DNA from: DATBJG01 sp963790545
GTDB taxonomy: Bacteria > Acidobacteriota > Vicinamibacteria > Vicinamibacterales > JAMQPK01
Reading direction: 5' to 3'
Assembly (NCBI GenBank): GCA_963790545.1
Contig: CAWBPA010000015.1
Coordinates: 1-64,000 of the forward strand
Length of the DNA: 64,000 nucleotides
The position numbers and the translations under genes are program-made. Positions 17,935 to 25,473 of this stretch are shown in pieces. The notes beneath the pieces were generated by a model. That model made no database searches, was not told where the DNA came from, and saw only the letters and a program-made list of their open reading frames with translations. How positions within the stretch are numbered: the stretch's first letter is position 1; the number at the start of each line of letters is the position of its first letter.

Positions 17935-18201
17935 TTATGCCTCGAGAGAAGTCATTCCGTCGGTTGTGTTCGCTTCACGAGTCGCGGCTGCCCCCCGCGC
18001 GCAGGCGGAGCGTGCTCTCACCGAACCATCTGCTCGGCGGACGTCGACGGCGCGCTCATTGTCGCGACCCGTCACGCGCAGGCGCCTGGGATTGCAGCAC
18101 ACGTGGCAGTCCTGGACGAAGCTTCCCTCAACGTCGGCCTTCACGAAGAAGTCGACCGACTCGCCACACTACGGGCAGGTAACCACGAATTCGTCTGGCA
18201 T
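17935..18201 (-). pseudogene. CPXCG cysteine-rich zinc ribbon protein with stop inside its motif
   Basis: From the ATG at 18201 the frame reads MPDEFVVTCP, then TAG (18169-18171), then CGESVDFFVKADVEGSFVQD and CHVCCNPRRLRV. In the family this is C-P-Y-C-G-E, so the tyrosine codon (TAC or TAT) has become TAG by one base. The second cysteine pair (normally DCxVCCxP) is intact. After residue 60 the sequence continues beyond the usual end. As given, only a ten-residue peptide would be made from this start. Confidence 0.7.
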
Positions 18202-18815
18202 GTCTGGACGGCTCGTACTGCATCAGTCCCGAGTCCGTTCGCGAACCGCTCGGAAGATCAAGAGCGCTCGGAAGATCAAGACATGGAGCCGCGAGCGCTG
18301 TCAGTACCATGACTGCCGGTAGCCAGACAAACGGTGGATACCTAATCCGGACGTTCACCTGTTCGTTACCGAAGTAGTGAAACCGCGGCGTCGACAGGAC
18401 TGCGACCGCGAGATACACGCCGTGCATGGCAAGTTCGAGCGGGAGCCTGAAGGCCTGGACTGCAACAAGACTCCACAGAGGCAGATGGTCCGCCGGCCGA
18501 GGGGACTGAGCGTAATCCCGGCGGCGAGCGCTCCAATCCCGACAAGGAGAAGCATCAGAGTTGAGGGTCCCGATCCCATTCGCGCAGGGCGCCAGTCGCC
18601 GCAATTCCGGCAGTGATCGCCATCCAGCCCACGACGCCGATGTGGCCGTCATTACCGCGCGGATCGTAACCGTTCGTGATTCCCCCGCTCGTGGCCAGCG
18701 TAATACACACCCAATGCGAAAAGGCCCGACAGCAGCACCGGAGGATGACGAATACCGAGACGACATGGTCGCCAACGAGTACGCGGGCACTGGCGGATTG
18801 TATGTGTGAGTTGCG
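18202..18815 (-). pseudogene. Integral membrane protein remnant with several frameshifts
   Basis: Hydrophobic pieces of one protein appear in different minus-strand frames in order: RVLVGDHVVSVFVILRC, then DGHIGVVGWMAITAGIAATG and ALREWDRDP, then STLMLLLVGIGALAAGITLS, then LPLWSLVAVQAFRLPLELAMHGVYL and PPFVWLPAVMVLTALAAP. At least two frame changes are needed. The FRLPLELAMH piece recalls a family of multi-pass membrane proteins of unknown function. Near the 3' end an 18-base tandem duplication (18247-18282) repeats the residues LDLPSA. Confidence 0.6.
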
Positions 18816-18833
18816 GCGGGCGTAGAATGACGT

Positions 18834-19225
18834 ATGCCTTACCCAGAAATGCTTGTAGCCCCTATGCGTCAGGATTTGACACGTGCAGGTGTGGAGGATT
18901 TGCGGACGGCCGCTGATGTTGACGCGGCGGCGAAGGGGACGTCAGGCTCCTTGATGATCGCCGTCAATTCCGTTTATGGATGCGGCGGCAGGACATCGAA
19001 GCCACCGATCGCGCTCGGCACTACTTCACCGGGTATCAGCCTTCGTCGCCATCGGTTGGCTTGTTGCGCGACGGCAAACTTGTCTTCATGTTGGAGCGCA
19101 CACAGATCGAGAATCGCGACGCTCAACAGATCGCGGCAATCCTTACTGACGCGTACGAGCAATTCTGCCAACCCATTGCGACGCCTAGCGGAGTCGACTT
19201 CACCATCGCGGCACCGCCTTCCTGA
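18834..19225 (+). pseudogene. Bacilliredoxin (BrxA/BrxB, YphP/YqiW family) with internal deletion
   Basis: The 5' part reads MPYPEMLVAPMRQDLTRAG and GTSGSLMIAVNSVYGCGG; the 3' part, in another frame, reads RQDIEATDRARHYFTGYQ and VGLLRDGKLVFMLERTQIEN to a stop at 19225. Between them the family has about 25 more residues, missing here at about 18985, which also shifts the frame. The redox motif, normally C-G-C after NSV, reads Y-G-C, so the first cysteine is lost as well. Bacilliredoxins remove bacillithiol from proteins; this copy cannot. Confidence 0.85.
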
Positions 19226-19236
19226 CAGCGCTGCTG

Positions 19237-19878
19237 ATGAAGACACTGCTCAAGGTGATGATCGCGCTCGTGGCGGTGGCCGTGCTCGCCGTGCTGTTCG
19301 TGCGCTCGGCCAGGAGCACGCGCGCACAGCCCTTCACGATTGCGCGACAGCACCTCGCGGGATGGACCCTGACCCTCGCGCCGGATGCCGACCCGCTCGA
19401 CTCGTTGCTCTCGATCACGCCGAAAGCGGAGTTGATGCCGCCGCTCGCCCGTGAACTCTTTGCCCGTATGGGGGAATCGCTGCACTATCCGCCGCCAGCC
19501 ATGCCCGTCGTGCTGCGCAGCGAGTTCCAGCGCGCGATAGCAGGCGTGCTTGCGCCGGAGGCGCTGCTCGACGCTGCGCGGGAGGCTGGTCTCGAGTCGG
19601 CGACGTTCCAGCCACGTTGCATGGCCCGGCGGCGCATCAGTGCACCTGGGGTCCTCCGGGGCGTCTACTTCCTCTTGTTCAATCTGCCGCAGTTCACCCA
19701 ATTTCGCGAGCAGGTTGCGCAGCGGCTGCGTGCCGCCGGCGGTGACGCGTCGCTGTTCGATCCGGCGGCGTTGTCGCCCGTCCTGATTGCGGCCGCTCTC
19801 GATGGAAGCTTCAGCGGCTGGCTGCCGCTGCGCGCGGATCCGGAGGTCGACTGCTTTGCACCGGTTGTCGTGGAGTAA
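19237..19878 (+). CDS. Hypothetical protein with N-terminal membrane anchor
   Basis: 213 residues. An N-terminal segment LLKVMIALVAVAVLAVLFV is a signal anchor or uncleaved signal, so most of the protein is likely periplasmic. The body contains ITPKAELMPPLARELFARMG, PGVLRGVYFLLFNLPQFTQF and DPAALSPVLIAAALDGSF, with no motif I recognise. The gene begins 11 bases after the bacilliredoxin remnant. Codon use and GC match the surroundings and the frame is clean. Confidence 0.7.
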   Translation: MKTLLKVMIALVAVAVLAVLFVRSARSTRAQPFTIARQHLAGWTLTLAPDADPLDSLLSITPKAELMPPLARELFARMGESLHYPPPAMPVVLRSEFQRAIAGVLAPEALLDAAREAGLESATFQPRCMARRRISAPGVLRGVYFLLFNLPQFTQFREQVAQRLRAAGGDASLFDPAALSPVLIAAALDGSFSGWLPLRADPEVDCFAPVVVE

Positions 19879-19928
19879 CGTTCTCCAGCCTGCACACGCC
19901 GCTGATCCGATCGATTACAGGAGGACCC

Positions 19929-20192
19929 GTGAGCAAAACGTCATACGCGGTCCGCTATGAACTCGAGGTCGGCCTCCGACTTGACGACGCTGGAGGGTTC
20001 TCTCGACCGGAACTATCTAACGAAAACGCTGAAGCTGTCATCGCGCGTACTGTCACCGCCCGGTCACCTATCTTGGTGCGTTTCGCGGCGATAATCGTGG
20101 AGCCATTGCGCGCTGAGGGTGCCGAGATCGTCTCCACGCAGAGGCCGATGGCCGTACACCCAGATCGTGAGCGCGACGGCCGCTCCAGATAG
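19929..20192 (+). CDS. Possible small protein, 87 residues
   Basis: GTG at 19929 has a strong AGGAGG five bases upstream and reads MSKTSYAVRYELEVGLRLDD, a plausible coding start. After about residue 30 the sequence looks less protein-like and it overlaps an opposing small membrane gene from 20064. It may be the 5' end of a truncated gene. No family recognised. Confidence 0.3.
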   Translation: MSKTSYAVRYELEVGLRLDDAGGFSRPELSNENAEAVIARTVTARSPILVRFAAIIVEPLRAEGAEIVSTQRPMAVHPDRERDGRSR

Positions 20193-20213
20193 CCAGAGGA
20201 ACTGAGTCATCAT
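20064..20213 (-). CDS. Small single-span membrane protein, 49 residues
   Basis: Starts MMTQFLWLSGAAVALTIWVY followed by a charged tail ending HDYRRETHQDR. One transmembrane helix spans residues about 5-20, N-terminus out or in not determined. AGGGAG lies close upstream of the double ATG. It is in the same orientation as the tiny peptide at 20232-20297, so both may belong to one short transcript. Confidence 0.4.
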   Translation of the reverse strand: MMTQFLWLSGAAVALTIWVYGHRPLRGDDLGTLSAQWLHDYRRETHQDR

Positions 20214-20231
20214 CAGACTCCCTAGAAATCC

Positions 20232-20297
20232 TCACCGCAGCACTACGGCAGCCCAGATGACTCCGACCGTCAGCAGGAGCGCCACGATCACCCGCAT
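20232..20297 (-). CDS. Possible 21-residue membrane peptide
   Basis: MRVIVALLLTVGVIWAAVVLR is an almost pure hydrophobic helix with arginines at both ends. There is no clear ribosome-binding site. It could equally be chance in a GC-rich region; listed because of the neighbouring small membrane gene on the same strand. Confidence 0.2.
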   Translation of the reverse strand: MRVIVALLLTVGVIWAAVVLR

Positions 20298-20345
20298 GTT
20301 CCGTGCGACACGCGCGTCATGGCGTGCCCCCTTCTCTTGCCCCAC

Positions 20346-20434
20346 TTAACTAGTATTGGTTAATTTACCTCATATGTCAAGTCGAGTGTGAGATCATTCG
20401 TAACAGGCTGATTGCTTAATCATATTTGGTTAAT
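20346..20434. promoter_or_regulatory. Candidate operator for the XRE regulator
   Basis: An inverted repeat TTAAC-N8-GTTAA (20346-20363) and three direct copies of the nonamer TTGGTTAAT: 20356-20364, a variant TTGCTTAAT at 20412-20420 and 20426-20434. The region is much more AT-rich than its surroundings. The spacing just upstream of an XRE-type gene fits autoregulation. Confidence 0.45.
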
Positions 20435-20846
20435 CAGGGATTTCCCGCTCCTTATCCGACACCGGCTCAGAGAATTAGGGACCGAGCAAAGGGAGCTGGC
20501 TGCCGCTGCCCAGGTGACAGAGTCCTACATTTCTCAACTGCTCACCGGGAAGAAAGCGCCCCCTGCGCCGGAGCGCACCGACATTTACGACAAGATGGAG
20601 ACGTTCTTGAGGCTGCCCGCCGAGAAGCTGGCTACGATAGCGGACCTTCAGCGCACGGACGCCACGAAGAGAAAATTGGCGGACCCACCTGCGCCGTTGT
20701 TCAAGGAGGTACGCGAGGTGATTCTCGGAGAACCCGGCAAGGCACAGCCCATCCGTGCGATGTTCGAGAAGGAGCCCTTCGGGGCCCTTGAACGCCTCGT
20801 CACCAGAGTTTGTCCCTTGAGCTTGTTGGTAATCTCGTACGTGTAG
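20412..20846 (+). pseudogene. XRE-family regulator, truncated at the C-terminus
   Basis: The helix-turn-helix is in IRHRLRELGTEQRELAAAAQ and VTESYISQLLTGKKAPPAP. A linker follows (TDIYDKMETFLRLPAEKL) and then the start of the conserved second domain, FEKEPFGALERLVT. At about 20800-20807 similarity stops and the frame continues for 13 unrelated residues. Related proteins have roughly 150 more residues. No ATG is available; the first in-frame codon used is TTG at 20412, inside an operator-like repeat, so the 5' end may also be altered. Confidence 0.7.
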
Positions 20847-21150
20847 TCGTCAACCTTTCTCCACGCGACCACGTCCTGATTGGGATTAGGTTTCCCGTTG
20901 ATCATGCCCTTCCACGGGTGGTCCTTGCCATCGAACGTGGCCGTGTATTCCGTGTGCGTCGTCCGACCTGGGCATCGACACGGTCGGTGGTCGTCCGGAG
21001 TTCGCCTTGACGACCTGGAACTTTGTGGTGCCACTCTTCGGGGCAAGCTCAGACGGACTGTACTTGGATTTCGCGAGGTCCTCCAGGTGGCGGACAACAG
21101 ATCGGTGCCCTGGCGGACACGCCGATCACCGACCCCATGACACCCGTAAG
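20800..21150 (-). pseudogene. Fragment of a small secreted protein gene, convergent with the XRE fragment
   Basis: Minus-strand pieces KSKYSPSELAPKSGTTKFQV and then, in a second frame, YTATFDGKDHPWKGMINGKP, WRKVDDYTYEITNKLKGQTL and VT. This is the pattern of a secreted beta-barrel-like family frequent in acidobacteria (about 140 residues). At least one frameshift lies in the middle (near 20990), the signal peptide is not recognisable, and the 3' third is missing: the gene ends at about 20805, exactly where the opposing XRE fragment also ends. Confidence 0.6.
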
Positions 21151-21281
21151 AACGCATCCCAGAACCAGAGACGAGAGCGCGCCTGATCTGCCGCTCCACC
21201 GCGCGGGCGCTGGCAGCTCGGCCTCAATCTCCGCCGTCGCTTCGGCTTTCTTTGCATCCGACCGGCCTCTGGACCACGGCA

Positions 21282-21493
21282 TCGCCGAGTCGGCGCTCGA
21301 ACGGAAGATTGGAGCGCGCGGCCTGCGGATGATCATCGAAGAGCCGATGCTCGACTTGATGTACTCGCTTCCGCATCAGAAGAAGCTCCGTGAGTGCGGC
21401 ATCACGCGCGAAATCGTCAAAACCAATGACATGCTACGATCGTTGCTGGAGCAGGTGGGCGAGGAACGGGGAGAGCCCCGATCCCAGTCGTGA
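21282..21493 (+). pseudogene. clpX C-terminal remnant upstream of lon
   Basis: About 70 codons reading ALERKIGARGLRMIIEEPML, then DLMYSLPHQKKLRECGITRE and a stop at 21493. This is the sensor-2/C-terminal end of ClpX (K/R-x-G-A-R-G-L-R signature). Everything before residue about 350 of a normal ClpX is absent; the DNA before 21282 belongs to another fragment. The stop overlaps the lon GTG (GTGA), as in natural clpX-lon operons. Confidence 0.85.
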
Positions 21494-23874
21494 ACATGGA
21501 CGTCTACGAAACTTTACCCCTCATTCCGCTGCGTGACGTCGTGGTGTTCCCGCACATGATGATGCCGTTTGTCATCGGACGGGCGTCGTCCATCCGCGCG
21601 CTGGAGCACGCATTGGCGAAGGACAAACGCGTGTTCCTCGCCGCGCAGCACGACGCGTCGGTCGACGACCCGAAGCCCGACGCCATCTGTACCATGGGCT
21701 GCGTGGCCAACGTCGTGCAGAGCCTGACGCAGCCCGACGGCAACCTCAAGGTGCTGGTCGAGGGGATCGACCGCGCCCGCGCCATCGAGTGGAAGGAAGA
21801 CAAGGGCTTTTACCGCGTGGTGGTGAAGGTCCTGCCCAGCCAAGACGAGACCAGCGGCGACGTCGAAGGGACGGTGAGCCGCGTGGTGGCGCTGTTCGAC
21901 CAGTACGTGAAGCTCTCACACCCTCTGCCCGATGACGCCCTGGTGGCGGCGCCGCGCGTGGAGGATCCGGCCCGGCTGGCCGACAGGATTGCCGCGCACC
22001 TCCTCGTCGGGGTGGACGAGAAGCAAAACCTGCTCGAGATCATTTCCCTGATCGAACGGCTCACCCGCATCGGCGGCATCCTCGAGATCGAGGTGGAGAA
22101 GCTCCAGGTCGACCGCCGCGTCCAGTCGCGCGTGAAAAAGCAGGTGGACAAGGCGCAGAAGGAGTACTACCTCCACGAGAAGATGAAGGCGATTCAGAAG
22201 GAGCTGGGCCGCAAGGATGCCAAAGACAACGAAGTCGATGAGCTGAAGACGAAGATCGACGCGGCCCGGATGCCGAAGGACGTCGAGGAAAAGGCGATCG
22301 AGGAGCTGAAGCGGCTAGAAGCCATGCCGCCGATGTCGGCCGAGGCCACGGTCTCGCGCAATTATCTCGACTGGCTCATCGCCGTGCCCTGGTACCGGAA
22401 GACCCGCGAGAGCCGGGATTCGACGCGCGCCGAGGAGATCCTCAATACGGATCACTACGGACTCGAAAAGATCAAGGACCGCATCCTCGAGTTTCTCGCG
22501 GTGCGCGTCCTGGTCAAGAAGCCGAAAGCCACGATTCTGACCTTCGCCGGCCCTCCCGGGGTTGGCAAGACCTCGCTCGCAAAATCAATCGCGCGGGCGA
22601 TGAACCGCAAGTTCGTGCGCTTGTCGCTCGGCGGTGTGCGCGACGAGGCGGAAGTCCGAGGTCACCGGCGCACGTACATCGGGGCGTTCCCCGGCCAGAT
22701 CATCCAGATGATGAAGAAGGCCGGCACGATGAACCCGGTGTTCTTGCTCGACGAAGTCGACAAGATGTCGATGGACTTCCGCGGTGACCCGTCAGCCGCC
22801 CTGCTCGAAGTGCTCGACCCCGAGCAGAACCACACCTTCCTCGACCATTACCTCGATGTCGAGTTCGACCTCTCGCACGTCATGTTCATCTGCACGGCGA
22901 ACGTCCTGCACACGGTCCCGCAGGCGCTGCGCGACCGCATGGAGGTGCTGCAGCTCGCCGGCTACACCGAGTATGAGAAGGTCGAGATCGCCAAGCGCTT
23001 CCTCGTGCTGAAAGCCATTGCGGGCACCGGGCTGACGAACCAGAACATCACCGTCACGGACGAGGCGATCCAAACCATGATCCAGCGCTACACGCGCGAG
23101 GCGGGCGTGCGCAACCTCGAGCGCGAGATCTCGTCGATCTGCCGCAAGGTGGCGCGCAAAGTGGTCGTCGAAGGCACGAGCTTCGGTGAAGAAATCACGG
23201 CCGACAAAGTGACGCAGTACCTCGGCGTGCCGCGCTACCGGCCGACCGTCGCCGAGCGGCACAAGGAGATCGGCATCGCCACGGGCCTCGCCTGGACCGA
23301 GGTCGGCGGCGAAATTCTCGTGACCGAGGCGTCGGTGATGCCCGGCCGTGGCCATCTAACGCTCACGGGCAAGCTGGGCGACGTCATGCAGGAGTCGGCC
23401 CAGGCCGCGCTGAGCTGGGTGCGATCCAGGGCCGACGAGTTCCGCCTCCCGAAGGACTTCCATCGGACGCAGGACGTGCACGTGCACGTCCCTGAAGGCG
23501 CCATCCCGAAGGATGGCCCATCGGCGGGCATCACGCTGGCCACGGCGCTCGTCTCGGCGCTCACACGGATCCCGACGCGGCAGGACGTCGCGCTGACGGG
23601 CGAGATCACGCTGCGCGGCAAGGTGCTGCCGATCGGTGGCGTCAAGGAGAAGGTGCTCGCAGCGCACCGCGCCGGCATGAAGACCATCGTGCTGCCGAAG
23701 GATAACGAAAAGGACCTCGCGGACATTCCGAAGACCGTACTCGACACGCTGCACCTCTATCTCGTCGAGACAATGGATGAGGTGCTGAAGATCGCGCTGG
23801 ATGGTCCGCTGCCGGCCGAAGACGTCCCTGGCCCGGTCGATTCCACGATCATGGACGAGAGGGTCACACATTAG
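21490..23874 (+). CDS. lon: Lon ATP-dependent serine protease
   Basis: 794 residues, full length. N-terminal LonN domain (IPLRDVVVFPHMMMPFVIGR), a coiled-coil middle (residues about 195-270), AAA+ module with Walker A GPPGVGKTS (about residue 355) and Walker B NPVFLLDEVDK, then the protease domain with catalytic Ser678 in KDGPSAGITLA and Lys721 in GGVKEKVLAAH. It degrades misfolded and regulatory proteins in the cytoplasm. The GTG at 21490 overlaps the clpX remnant stop; an ATG two codons later is an alternative. With clpX cut away its normal promoter is probably gone, so it may be a second, transplanted lon copy. Confidence 0.97.
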   Translation: MNMDVYETLPLIPLRDVVVFPHMMMPFVIGRASSIRALEHALAKDKRVFLAAQHDASVDDPKPDAICTMGCVANVVQSLTQPDGNLKVLVEGIDRARAIEWKEDKGFYRVVVKVLPSQDETSGDVEGTVSRVVALFDQYVKLSHPLPDDALVAAPRVEDPARLADRIAAHLLVGVDEKQNLLEIISLIERLTRIGGILEIEVEKLQVDRRVQSRVKKQVDKAQKEYYLHEKMKAIQKELGRKDAKDNEVDELKTKIDAARMPKDVEEKAIEELKRLEAMPPMSAEATVSRNYLDWLIAVPWYRKTRESRDSTRAEEILNTDHYGLEKIKDRILEFLAVRVLVKKPKATILTFAGPPGVGKTSLAKSIARAMNRKFVRLSLGGVRDEAEVRGHRRTYIGAFPGQIIQMMKKAGTMNPVFLLDEVDKMSMDFRGDPSAALLEVLDPEQNHTFLDHYLDVEFDLSHVMFICTANVLHTVPQALRDRMEVLQLAGYTEYEKVEIAKRFLVLKAIAGTGLTNQNITVTDEAIQTMIQRYTREAGVRNLEREISSICRKVARKVVVEGTSFGEEITADKVTQYLGVPRYRPTVAERHKEIGIATGLAWTEVGGEILVTEASVMPGRGHLTLTGKLGDVMQESAQAALSWVRSRADEFRLPKDFHRTQDVHVHVPEGAIPKDGPSAGITLATALVSALTRIPTRQDVALTGEITLRGKVLPIGGVKEKVLAAHRAGMKTIVLPKDNEKDLADIPKTVLDTLHLYLVETMDEVLKIALDGPLPAEDVPGPVDSTIMDERVTH

Positions 23875-23882
23875 GGATCGGA

Positions 23883-23924
23883 TCGGGGTTTCGGGATTCG
23901 CACGCCACCCGTCCCGAACCCCGA
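23883..23924. terminator. Hairpin after lon
   Basis: TCGGGGTTTCGGG (23883-23895) pairs with CCCGAACCCCGA (23913-23924) with one bulged base and a 17-base loop, starting nine bases after the lon stop. No T-run follows, so it may be a repeat-type hairpin rather than a classic intrinsic terminator. Confidence 0.5.
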
Positions 23925-24129
23925 GTCCCGGATTCCGAACCCGTTTCCGTAAACATCGCCGCAGCGTTCGTCGTCAGCGGAGCCGGGGACTTTCCTCAGA
24001 GGTGATGTCCGAAACGGTAGTCTGGGCGTGGGCATGTCGCCGCCGCTTCAACGGAGGCGTCGCCTCGAGTACGATCTCTTCTTTGGGTCGCGCGCCGAGG
24101 GCGACCTCGACGTCGACTGCGGGGGCACT

Positions 24130-24606
24130 CTATCCGAGCGCGAGCAGGAGCAAAAAAATCGTGAAATTGATGGCGTGCGATGTAAAGCACAGCGTGCACG
24201 GCACGCGCGTGATGAACAGTAACGAATAGGTGAGGTAGAGGGCCAACAGCACTGTCAAGGTACTCGCGGCGAGAAACAAGGTGTAGAACTCGCCGCGTTC
24301 GAGCAGGGCGAGCGGCGCGCCGCCGATCAGCGAGGCATAGTACATTTGGCCGAGCACGGAGTTGGGCAGACCAAACACGCGGGCCCGAGGCGTGAAGACG
24401 ATCGACGCGCAGGTCTGTTCGCCCATGCGGCAGAATGCGGGGATCCAGTGTTCGTCAGGCCGGATCCACCGGTAGGCGATGGCGGTGAAATAGCTCGAAA
24501 TCAGAAAGCCGACGATCGAAAGCGCAACGATAGCGAGGTCAATCATCAGAGCCCAATAGCTATCCCTTGTGCTCCGCAAGAAGTCCGTACGGCCCCAGCC
24601 GTTCAC
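24130..24606 (-). CDS. VKOR-family disulfide-forming membrane oxidoreductase
   Basis: 158 residues; the start may instead be the internal ATG at about 24546 (MIDLAIVALSIVGFLISSYF). Four hydrophobic helices are visible. The redox cysteines fit bacterial vitamin K epoxide reductase homologues: a loop pair in FCRMGEQTCASIVF and the membrane C-x-x-C in RVPCTLCFTSHAIN. Such proteins re-oxidise a thioredoxin-like partner and pass electrons to quinone. No thioredoxin-fold partner is next to it. It has a conserved PNS motif (FGLPNSVLGQMYY). Confidence 0.82.
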   Translation of the reverse strand: MNGWGRTDFLRSTRDSYWALMIDLAIVALSIVGFLISSYFTAIAYRWIRPDEHWIPAFCRMGEQTCASIVFTPRARVFGLPNSVLGQMYYASLIGGAPLALLERGEFYTLFLAASTLTVLLALYLTYSLLFITRVPCTLCFTSHAINFTIFLLLLALG

Positions 24607-24698
24607 CCCACGGGTCCAGTCAAGCTCGTGCCCTGGCCGCCTGTGGTTGTCTCAAGGTTTGATCGAGGGTCAGTCACGCCTCTCCATTGCTGATCCCT

Positions 24699-24917
24699 TC
24701 AATGCGATGGAGCGGCCCTCGCTAAGGTCATGTCAGGGCTTGGGGGATGGTCCGGCTTCAGTTCGACCATGTACTGTCCGCATGAGACGCAGTGAAAATA
24801 GACTTGCTCTCGTGTTCTGAACTTGGGCCGGACACGGCTCACGCTGTCGCAACGCGGGCACACCGGAACTTGAAGACGGTCCATCTGTCGCCGATCGTGG
24901 TGGACTTCAAAAGTCAT
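24699..24917 (-). CDS. Small zinc-ribbon protein
   Basis: The supported part is VPVCPRCDSVSRVRPKF and VYFHCVSCGQYMVELKPD, two C-x2-C knuckles 20-odd residues apart, a zinc ribbon. The start is uncertain: ATG at 24917 (MTFEVHHDRR) or 24884 (MDRLQVPVCP); the frame is open back to 25289, but that upstream sequence does not look like protein. A similar ribbon protein is at 35551-35802. Role unknown; such proteins often bind nucleic acid. Confidence 0.5.
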   Translation of the reverse strand: MTFEVHHDRRQMDRLQVPVCPRCDSVSRVRPKFRTREQVYFHCVSCGQYMVELKPDHPPSPDMTLARAAPSH

Positions 24918-25473
24918 GGTTTTGGTTGTCTGCCCCATCGGCGTTCGCGCCTGACCGCCAGGCGGCGTGTGCACCGCTCGGGGGCTGGCCATCTCGTGGC
25001 CATGCTGCTCAAAGCGTGCGGTCATCCGACGGAGTTCGCTGACGATGTTCGCGGTTTGTTTCGTCACGGTGCCCTCGAAAGCTGCTTTTGACGGCACTGG
25101 CCCGGAACTGAGTCGGGCGCTCAGGAAGCCCGACCAGAATACCGAGTAGCCGATAGTTCGGCTGTCCCGTTCTGCACAGGCGCGCGTGGGTTGTGAACAG
25201 GATAATGACCGCGCGCGGGTTGAATGGCCCGACCGACTATGGCGAAAACGTTCCATCGCGGGCTCTAAAGATGTAATGGTGACCGCCACTGGTCGTGGTC
25301 ACCGGAATCGTGTTGCCAAACAATGCAAGCGCAGAATCAACAATGCGAACGAACAGGACCGGTCGGGTTGTCCGTGAGCGCGCGCAGTGAAAGATCACCT
25401 TAGCTTCGACCCTGCCGAGCAGGTCAAGCACCAGGAATAGCCCCAGCGGCAAAGGAGTAAAACGACGAGGTCC

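Noticed and set aside
18169..18171. TAG inside C-P-X-C-G as recoded codon
   Set aside because: No pyrrolysine-type context or other recoding sign; the codon differs from tyrosine by one base and the neighbours are broken genes, so a nonsense mutation or base error is simpler.
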